A stretch of 5,133 nucleotides of DNA from Candidatus Nomurabacteria bacterium GW2011_GWF2_43_8 (GTDB lineage: Bacteria; Patescibacteriota; Minisyncoccia; Phycocordibacterales; UBA9973). Under the pieces are notes generated by a model. That model was not told the DNA's origin and did no database searches. It was given only the letters and a program-made list of their open reading frames with translations. The translations under genes and the position numbers were made by a program. The DNA lies in contig LCGX01000046.1 of the NCBI GenBank assembly GCA_001000035.1, forward strand, positions 1 to 5,133, given 5' to 3'. Below, piece after piece: positions 1 through 5,133 of the stretch (the first letter of the stretch is position 1; every line of letters begins with the position of its first letter).

Positions 1-926
1 GAAAAATCACCAGCGATTTTTTGCTGCAAGATCAGAAAAACCGCAAGCAGAAAAACGTAGGGTACATGCCTATTAGCTTTTAGCGCCAGCAGTGCAAATG
101 CACCAATCAGCAAAGCGTTACGCAACCGATTAGTTTTACCCACCGTTAAAAAGTAGATAGCAAGCCAGCACGAAAAAAGTGCGATCAATGCAAACACCCC
201 CGGAACCGGTGGCGTCCATTCGGCAATTAGCTGACTAAGATCCACTCCGGCAAAATGCCGCCATACTTCCTGATAAATCTGAAAGCCATGCGGATTGATG
301 AGCGTCGCTAAAATTGCCGGCACCAGCATAACCGGCGTAAAGAACGCAATGAGCACCAAGCCCAGCGTGAATGACCCATGGGAATTGGCCCAAACAAGCA
401 TAACCAACGGCAGTAATAGCTTTAGCCTGGGTCGTTCGGAGGCTTTAGCAACAATAAGCAGCATGAGGCAAAAATACACCACACCCAACTCTTGACTCCT
501 CAAACCCAAACCAAAAGTACCCCAACCTACAAACACAGAAAACAGGAAAGCTGCAGCTTTTTCCCACGAGTGGCCTTTAATCGCCAAATAGAACACAATA
601 AAACCCAGACTCATTACCACCGCGTTTAGAACGGTTAAACCCCAAAATCCACCAGCTTGGTATGTTGAAAATGCCATTATTTGATACAACCAGTGGTGAT
701 TCGGCCATGAATAATTAGGGAGTAAAGCCGAAAAGTGATTTTGACTGCAAAAACCCTTACCTAACAGAATTTCTTGACCGCATCTCAACTGCCAACCCAA
801 GTCAGGATCACGCGGCGGGAGGAAAAAGAGCGCAAACACAAGCACGCACAATGCCAAAGCAACCAGCTTGTTGGGAGTCAGCTTGTTAAGCCTTTTTCCC
901 AGCGAGCAGCTTATGTTCGGAGGCAT
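1..926 (-). CDS. Polytopic membrane protein, GT-C glycosyltransferase-like (3' end outside window)
   Basis: The minus-strand frame is open from an ATG at 926 to the left edge (308 codons, no stop), so the C-terminus is missing. A basic leader (K11, R12, K15, K20) precedes a first membrane helix at about residues 21-37. Next comes an acidic loop, DPDLGWQLRCGQEIL (40-54), then HFS (64-66) and NHHWLYQ (76-82). Further hydrophobic segments lie near 96-116, 125-142, 147-160, 168-178, 187-209, 243-262, 270-284 and 288-300. Other family-like motifs are R143-Q145, WANSHGSF (179-186), NPHG (211-214), EW (236-237) and ANRHVP (284-289). From memory, this set (DPDxxWHLxxG, W-N-HG, NPxG, EWxxP, RxxP) typifies large uncharacterised bacterial membrane proteins with a GT-C glycosyltransferase-like plan, where an acidic first loop binds metal or lipid-phosphate sugar. 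Enzyme activity is therefore inference. The start is uncertain: an in-frame ATG at 956 adds ten residues, and a CTG at 881 just after the ppsA stop has an AAGG upstream. It overlaps the ppsA end and is probably co-transcribed. Confidence 0.85.
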   Translation of the reverse strand, partial: MPPNISCSLGKRLNKLTPNKLVALALCVLVFALFFLPPRDPDLGWQLRCGQEILLGKGFCSQNHFSALLPNYSWPNHHWLYQIMAFSTYQAGGFWGLTVLNAVVMSLGFIVFYLAIKGHSWEKAAAFLFSVFVGWGTFGLGLRSQELGVVYFCLMLLIVAKASERPRLKLLLPLVMLVWANSHGSFTLGLVLIAFFTPVMLVPAILATLINPHGFQIYQEVWRHFAGVDLSQLIAEWTPPVPGVFALIALFSCWLAIYFLTVGKTNRLRNALLIGAFALLALKANRHVPYVFLLAVFLILQQKIAGDF

Positions 927-3156
927 ATACAATTTGTCTAGTTTTTTCCAGCACATCTGGACTTACGGAAACCGACGTAATTCCCCAATGCACAAGCTTT
1001 TCTACTAGCTCGGGATATTCAGAGGGCGCCTGACCGCAAACTGAGCAAGTAATCCTTGCCTTCTTGCAGGTGGTAACAATTTTTTCCAGCGCCCACAGCA
1101 CCGCCGGATCAAGCTCGCTGTAAACACCTGCCACCTTTGCATTATCCCTGTCCACACCGAGGATCAACATAGTTAAGTCATTGGTGCCAATAGATACCCC
1201 ATCAATGCCTTCTTTTATAAACTCCTCCAGGAGGATTACATTGGAAGGTATCTCTACCATCATCCACAGTTTAAATAGTCCACTTCGTCTTAGGCCTTGG
1301 GTAGCCACAATACTTTTTACCTCACGGAGCTGCTCTACCGTTCTGGTAAAAGGTATCATTAAATGCAAATTCTTGTGTCCGCGCTTGTTCCGCACAATTT
1401 TGAGCGCTTCAAGCTCCAGTTTAAAAACCTCGGCGTCGGCAATATATCTGGACGCTCCCCTAAACCCAAGCATGGGGTTCGCCTCTTCGCCCTCAAACTC
1501 TTCCCCACCTTTTAGTGTTCTGTATTCATTGGTTTTAAAATCTGTTGCTCTGTAAACAACGGGCCGCTCGCCAAAAGCCGCAGCAAACTTTTCCATGCCT
1601 TCAGCAAGTTTTGCCACAAACTCACGCGACTTGCCCTCTTTTATAAACTTCCTTGGGTGGGTACCAATGTTCGCGATCATAAACTCCGCCCGCAAAAGGC
1701 CGACTCCGTCAACATTGCGTTTAGCCATGTCTACCGCTAATTCCGGCTCGGCCAAATTCACATACACTTTAGTAGCTGTTTTTATTTGTGAAAGAGACTT
1801 AGCCATAGCCTTGACTTCGTGGCTAATAACAATGTTGCCTTCATATATCTTGCCGTTAGTGCCATCAACAGTGATCACCTGATCGTGAGCCAGCACTTTA
1901 GTTGCCGAACCGCAGCCCACAACCGCAGGCACTCCCAGCTCCCTACTTACAATAGCGGCGTGCGACGTTTTACCGCCGCTGTCCGTAACTATGGCGCGAG
2001 CTTTACGCATAGCCGGCACATAATCAGGGTTGGTCATCTCGGCCACCAACACATCTCCCTGTTGAACAATACCTATTTCCTTTGGTGATTTAACAATCCT
2101 AACTGGGCCCGAGGCAATACCCGGGCTAGCCGATAAACCCTCAAGCAAAACCTTAGCGTTCTTGCTTGTGTCAATAGAGGATTCAGTCTCCGAAACGTTT
2201 GTTTGGTTAAGCGTGGTAACTGGCCTGGACTGCACAATATACAAAGTTCTACCTTCCATACCCCATTCAATGTCCTGCGGTCTGGCATAATGCTTTTCTA
2301 TCAACATACCAATATCAGCGAGCTCCTTGATCTTATAATCCGAAAGCTTTTGCACCCCCTGATAGTCGCGCGAAACGTTCACGTTGCCTATCAAAGTCAT
2401 CTGCCAAGTTTGTTGTGATATGTGTTTATAAGTTATCTTGCCGGATTTTTTGTCGACTATATACTGATCGGGTGTAACCTCACCCGACACAACCGGCTGA
2501 CCAAGCCCCCACGCCGCTTCGATGGATATCTCCTCCCGATTATTGGTAAGCGGGTTAACGGTAAACATAATGCCCGACACGTCACTTTGCACCATCAGCT
2601 GAATTGGAACGGCTATGCCGACTTTAAAGTGCGAAAAACCCCTGTCGTTGCGGTAAAAAATCGCCCGCGACTCAAAAAGCGAGGCCCAGCATTTTTGAAC
2701 GTTTTTTACCACGTTTTGCCAGCCTTTGATATTTAAATACGTCTCCTGCTGGCCAGCAAAAGAGGCGTCGGGCAGATCCTCAGCGGTGGCAGAAGACCGC
2801 ACAGCCACTAACTTGTCTTCTTCACCGCTTAACTCGTGATAATAGTCTTTGATGAAACTTTTAAGGTCTTCCGACATCTCTGCTTCCATAATCGCCGTTT
2901 TTATTCTCTTGGAAGCCTCAAACAATTTTTCGGAGTTGCTGTAATCAAGGCCCGAAAGCTCGGTAAGGATCTTATGCTTGAGCGAGGTTTTTTCCAGAAA
3001 CTCAAAGTATACGGTTGATGTAACAACAAAGCCATTAGGAACCGGAATACCAGCAGTAGTCATTTCCCCAAGATTTGCACCCTTACCTCCCGCTATCGGA
3101 ATGTCGTTTTTTGAAATCTCCTTAAACCAAAGAGCAAAGGCAGTGTGTTTGTTCAT
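886..3156 (-). CDS. ppsA: Phosphoenolpyruvate synthase (pyruvate, water dikinase)
   Basis: This cytosolic enzyme converts pyruvate, ATP and water to PEP, AMP and phosphate (EC 2.7.9.2), opening gluconeogenesis. At 756 residues it is complete; E. coli PpsA has about 790. The N-terminal ATP-grasp/pyruvate-phosphate dikinase domain (about 1-315) shows GGKGANLGEM (23-32), PNGFVVTS (40-47), VRSSATAEDLPDASFAGQQ (119-137), GIMFTVNP (195-202), QDIEW (294-298) and VQSRPVT (308-314). A polar linker (about 316-335) leads to the phosphohistidine swivel domain with GGKTSHAAIVSRELGVPAVV (394-413). His399 is the phosphate carrier, and Thr397 matches the position regulated by the PpsR kinase/phosphatase in E. 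coli. The C-terminal PEP-binding barrel shows GLLRAEF (486-492), DFKTNEYR (539-546), NPMLGFRG (560-567), EIPSN (635-639), GTNDLT (657-662) and CGQAPS (707-712), where Cys707 is the expected acid-base residue. No key residue is missing. The ATG at 3156 gives the usual short N-terminus; no Shine-Dalgarno is seen. It follows the mutase gene by 24 bases, and the membrane protein overlaps its end. Confidence 0.97.
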   Translation of the reverse strand: MNKHTAFALWFKEISKNDIPIAGGKGANLGEMTTAGIPVPNGFVVTSTVYFEFLEKTSLKHKILTELSGLDYSNSEKLFEASKRIKTAIMEAEMSEDLKSFIKDYYHELSGEEDKLVAVRSSATAEDLPDASFAGQQETYLNIKGWQNVVKNVQKCWASLFESRAIFYRNDRGFSHFKVGIAVPIQLMVQSDVSGIMFTVNPLTNNREEISIEAAWGLGQPVVSGEVTPDQYIVDKKSGKITYKHISQQTWQMTLIGNVNVSRDYQGVQKLSDYKIKELADIGMLIEKHYARPQDIEWGMEGRTLYIVQSRPVTTLNQTNVSETESSIDTSKNAKVLLEGLSASPGIASGPVRIVKSPKEIGIVQQGDVLVAEMTNPDYVPAMRKARAIVTDSGGKTSHAAIVSRELGVPAVVGCGSATKVLAHDQVITVDGTNGKIYEGNIVISHEVKAMAKSLSQIKTATKVYVNLAEPELAVDMAKRNVDGVGLLRAEFMIANIGTHPRKFIKEGKSREFVAKLAEGMEKFAAAFGERPVVYRATDFKTNEYRTLKGGEEFEGEEANPMLGFRGASRYIADAEVFKLELEALKIVRNKRGHKNLHLMIPFTRTVEQLREVKSIVATQGLRRSGLFKLWMMVEIPSNVILLEEFIKEGIDGVSIGTNDLTMLILGVDRDNAKVAGVYSELDPAVLWALEKIVTTCKKARITCSVCGQAPSEYPELVEKLVHWGITSVSVSPDVLEKTRQIVYASEHKLLAGKKA

Positions 3157-3180
3157 AGATACAAAATAACATATGCGCGT
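3157..3180 (-). other. Mutase-ppsA intergenic spacer
   Basis: This 24-base gap is the only intergenic stretch of any length in the window. Its 3' two thirds are AT-rich (TATGTTATTTTGTATCT just before the ppsA ATG). There is no Shine-Dalgarno sequence and no inverted repeat that could form a terminator. TATGTT resembles a -10 hexamer, but any -35 would fall inside the mutase gene and I see no clear one. Read-through from the mutase gene is the simplest reading. Confidence 0.5.
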
Positions 3181-4551
3181 TTACGACGCCAGCTTTTTTC
3201 CACCTACAATTCGCTCAATGTCAGCAAGATGGGCACCCACCTCCGCCCGGTTTGTACCAGAAATGTTCAGTCGTAGTATTGGTTCTGTGCGGGAGGCTCT
3301 AATATTAAATCGCCAGGTGGGATAGTCAATCGACACCCCATCTACCAGATTGATCAGTCCGTCCTTATATTTAACTGGCAGTTTAGCCTTAAGTTCTTCC
3401 TCGGATATTGGACTAGTAAAATTCATTTCCTCCGGAATGTAGTAAGTACTATGGAATTTGGACAAATCGGCCTTAAAATCAAGCTTCAAATTTTCCAATG
3501 CCTCAATAAATAACAGGAAGGCAAGCAGACCATCGTCTATCTTGAAAAAGTCCTTAAAAACATAATGACCTGAAACTTCAAAACCAAACCCTATGGTTGG
3601 ATCTTGTTCCATTTCGTATTTAATCGGAACATGCCACGCTTGTATTCTTTTGACTTTTATTTCCTCTTTAGCTAACTCCCGCTCAACGGCGAAAGATGCC
3701 CGTACATCCGCCGTTATATGGCTATAAGAGTTTGTTTTCTTCAGTAATCCAGCAATTTTTATAGCCACATATTCTGGTGGAATTACCTCACCCGCCCAGT
3801 CAACTAAGTAGCACCTATCACAATCGCCATCCCAGATAACGCCCAAATCTGCGCCCATTTCGGCAATAAGGTGTTCAAGTTGACTTCTATTGCTTTGCAT
3901 TTTTGGATTGCTTGGGTGCTGCAGATCCCGATCCCTTACCTCCGAATTAATGGCTCTGTAGTCAATGCCAACTTTGTGCAACAGCTGCTCCGCTACAAAA
4001 GCGTTGTTGCCATTGCCGAGGTCTACAGCAACCTTATAGTTATAAAGCGGGTAGGAAAGAAGTGAGGCAATTGTAGCTACGTACGGGCCGTATATATTAA
4101 TAGTTTCCGGTTGTCTTTCCGCGGGGACTAGTTCAAAGTCGTGGCTTGCAATGGTTGTAAGTCGATCAAACTCCACCTTGATAGCTAAAACAGCTTCTTC
4201 CTCCAGCGGGATACCATCTTTATTCGGCTTTATACCAGTATAGCCTTCACCCAGATGAGAGGCAGTGCACATAATAGAAAGCGGTATGTTTTTATAGGAG
4301 CTTGAGAAGTAAAGCATGGGAGTGGTAACTGAACCAACGTTATATACTTTTACGCCCTCTGTTATAAGTTCCGCAGAGAACGCTCGGGCAATAATATCAG
4401 AGCCGTATATGTTATCGTAACCTATAACAACTTCTCTTGGCCGTATTGTATGAAAGTATGCTTGAGCCAACTTGATCGCTACGGCTTCGTTCAATTCCCC
4501 GGGGTATTTACCTCGAATGTCGTACCTTTTAAAAATTGACTTGTAGTCCAT
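3181..4551 (-). CDS. Phosphomannomutase/phosphoglucomutase-family enzyme
   Basis: This is an alpha-D-phosphohexomutase of 456 residues, the usual length, which would interconvert hexose 6-phosphate and 1-phosphate in the cytosol to feed nucleotide-sugar synthesis. All four signatures are visible. FKRYDIRG (7-14) opens domain 1, and the phosphoserine loop is TASHLGEGYTGIK (96-108) with Ser98 as catalytic residue. The metal loop is DGDCDR (241-246), the sugar loop is FEVSGH (324-329) with Glu325, Ser327 and His329, and the phosphate-binding loop is RASRTEPILRL (418-428). The active-site loop is unusual: the common TASHNP is TASHLG here, and the usual GHSFIK-like segment reads AWHVPIK (305-311). 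Mannose versus glucose versus glucosamine specificity cannot be read from the sequence, so no symbol is given. An in-frame ATG at 4599 would add 16 residues and overlap the kinase by 47 bases. I prefer the ATG at 4551 because MDYKSIFKRYDIRG is the typical family N-terminus and it starts one base after the kinase stop. It is probably translated by coupling with the kinase gene. Confidence 0.92.
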   Translation of the reverse strand: MDYKSIFKRYDIRGKYPGELNEAVAIKLAQAYFHTIRPREVVIGYDNIYGSDIIARAFSAELITEGVKVYNVGSVTTPMLYFSSSYKNIPLSIMCTASHLGEGYTGIKPNKDGIPLEEEAVLAIKVEFDRLTTIASHDFELVPAERQPETINIYGPYVATIASLLSYPLYNYKVAVDLGNGNNAFVAEQLLHKVGIDYRAINSEVRDRDLQHPSNPKMQSNRSQLEHLIAEMGADLGVIWDGDCDRCYLVDWAGEVIPPEYVAIKIAGLLKKTNSYSHITADVRASFAVERELAKEEIKVKRIQAWHVPIKYEMEQDPTIGFGFEVSGHYVFKDFFKIDDGLLAFLLFIEALENLKLDFKADLSKFHSTYYIPEEMNFTSPISEEELKAKLPVKYKDGLINLVDGVSIDYPTWRFNIRASRTEPILRLNISGTNRAEVGAHLADIERIVGGKKLAS

Positions 4552-4555
4552 ATTA
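4549..4555 (-). other. Kinase stop / mutase start junction (TAATATG)
   Basis: On the minus strand the kinase TAA (4555-4553) and the mutase ATG (4551-4549) are separated by one base. The bases just upstream (TTGCCTTTCAAG) hold no purine-rich ribosome site. This arrangement suggests that a ribosome finishing the kinase restarts on the mutase. The spacing is seen directly; coupling is inferred. Confidence 0.7.
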
Positions 4556-5133
4556 CTTGAAAGGCAAGGTGAAAATGAACACTGAACCCTTTGGCACATT
4601 ATCTTCTACCCATATTTTACCACCGTGCGCCTCCACTATACCTTTGGCAATAACAAGCCCCAAACCGGTCCCGCTCTCATTGGAAATTGGCGACTCCCTG
4701 GCTTGGATAAACTTGTTGAATAATTGCTTTTTAATTTCGTTAGGAATACCGGGGCCGTTATCCGCCACAAATATTTGAACGGTTTTAGGCTGCACACGCA
4801 AACCAACCCGGATAAGGCCGCGATCCGCCATATGAGTTATCTCGCCCTTATACGTAAATTTCACAGCATTGGAAAGCAAATTGTTTAATACTTGAATCAC
4901 CTTTTCCCTATCGGCCCTAATTATGGGAACACTGTCATCTATATCCAGAATAAGATCAATATTTTTTGAGTCTGTAAACATCTTATAGTTCCCGATTTCT
5001 TGGCTTAGAACGGCGGCAATGTTGCAGTCTTCCTTGACGACTTCAAACTTGCCGGATTCAATCTTAGCCGAGTCTAAAAGGTCATTAACAATTTTTAATA
5101 GGTCCCAGGCGGAGTCCTTAATTTGATTCATAA
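4553..5133 (-). CDS. Sensor histidine kinase, C-terminal part (5' end outside window)
   Basis: The frame runs through the right edge without an upstream stop, so the first Met at 5131 is very likely internal; residue numbers here count from it. Residues 1-40 match the end of a HisKA dimerisation domain (LLKIVNDLLDSAKIESGKFE). The phospho-accepting His and any sensor, PAS or membrane domains lie beyond the window. The HATPase_c domain is complete: N box around VIQVLNNLLSNAVKFT (78-93, Asn88 as the likely Mg-ATP ligand), G1 box ADNGPGIP (123-130), F box LFNKFIQA (137-144), G2 box GTGLGLVIAKGIVEAHGG (154-171) and G3 GSVFIFTLP (182-190). The protein ends at LPFK, with no receiver domain after the ATPase, so it is not a hybrid kinase at this end. 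It would phosphorylate its own His and pass the phosphate to a response regulator not in this window. Between the N and G1 boxes it has about nine extra residues (about 97-105). The signal sensed is unknown. Confidence 0.94.
   Translation of the reverse strand, partial: MNQIKDSAWDLLKIVNDLLDSAKIESGKFEVVKEDCNIAAVLSQEIGNYKMFTDSKNIDLILDIDDSVPIIRADREKVIQVLNNLLSNAVKFTYKGEITHMADRGLIRVGLRVQPKTVQIFVADNGPGIPNEIKKQLFNKFIQARESPISNESGTGLGLVIAKGIVEAHGGKIWVEDNVPKGSVFIFTLPFK

Noticed and set aside
295..495. Plus-strand open frame of 66 codons near the left edge.
   Set aside because: It is antisense to the membrane protein gene, whose frame is open across the whole region and carries ordered motifs.
547..560. 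Perfect 14-base palindrome (AAAGCTGCAGCTTT).
   Set aside because: It has no loop, lies inside the membrane protein coding region where it encodes EKAAAF, and is not repeated elsewhere that I can see, so chance is the simplest explanation.
886..926. Possible terminator at the end of ppsA.
   Set aside because: No GC-rich hairpin followed by a T run is visible on the minus strand after the ppsA stop, and the next gene overlaps it.
1181..1555. Plus-strand open frame of 124 codons.
   Set aside because: It lies wholly antisense to the PEP-binding barrel of ppsA, its product is Ser/Leu-rich with no recognisable motif, and the opposite strand carries clear catalytic signatures.
2073..2288. Minus-strand open frame of 71 codons inside ppsA.
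   Set aside because: It is out of frame with ppsA on the same strand and coincides with the linker and end of the ATP-binding domain; no motif is seen.
2422..2736. Plus-strand open frame of 104 codons.
   Set aside because: It is antisense to the conserved ATP-binding region of ppsA and shows no domain or motif of its own; the same holds for the other plus-strand frames at 1595-1882, 1819-2088, 2203-2418, 2836-3018 and 2978-3169.
4552..4599. Extension of the mutase to an upstream ATG at 4599 (16 more residues, MCQRVQCSFSPC...).
   Set aside because: The extra residues overlap the conserved G3 end of the kinase in another frame, do not look like a mutase N-terminus, and the ATG at 4551 fits the family start.

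Overview
The window is one block of four protein genes, all on the minus strand and almost without gaps, so transcription runs from high to low coordinates. In that order they are: the C-terminal part of a sensor histidine kinase (its 5' end lies beyond the right edge); a phosphomannomutase/phosphoglucomutase-type sugar phosphate mutase; a full-length phosphoenolpyruvate synthase (PpsA); and a polytopic membrane protein resembling a GT-C-type glycosyltransferase, whose 3' end lies beyond the left edge. I see no tRNA, rRNA, CRISPR array, insertion sequence or convincing terminator.

Layout: 4553-5133 kinase; a single base between its TAA and the ATG of the mutase; 3181-4551 mutase; a 24-base AT-rich gap; 886-3156 ppsA; then 1-926 membrane protein, whose likely start lies inside the 3' end of ppsA (41-base overlap). 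The membrane protein runs off the window without a stop and is easily missed, but its frame is open for all 308 codons present and it carries recognisable family motifs. No stretch longer than 24 bases is left without a gene.

Organism: a bacterium with compact, co-directional genes, middling GC and no evident Shine-Dalgarno sequence before the genes with visible starts. All three visible stops are TAA, and none of the roughly 1,700 sense codons is TGA, so there is no sign of the TGA=glycine code of Gracilibacteria. The divergent mutase and the general style fit an uncultivated lineage such as the Candidate Phyla Radiation (Patescibacteria, for example Microgenomates). That placement is inference, not proof.

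How the genes may work together: PpsA makes PEP from pyruvate and ATP, the entry step to gluconeogenesis. The mutase interconverts hexose 6- and 1-phosphates, the step that leads to nucleotide sugars. A GT-C-like membrane protein could use the resulting lipid-linked sugars for envelope glycosylation. The kinase could sense a signal that sets this flow. This is a plausible carbon-to-cell-surface operon, but the functional link rests on gene order only. I did not find evidence of a wholly new biological system here.
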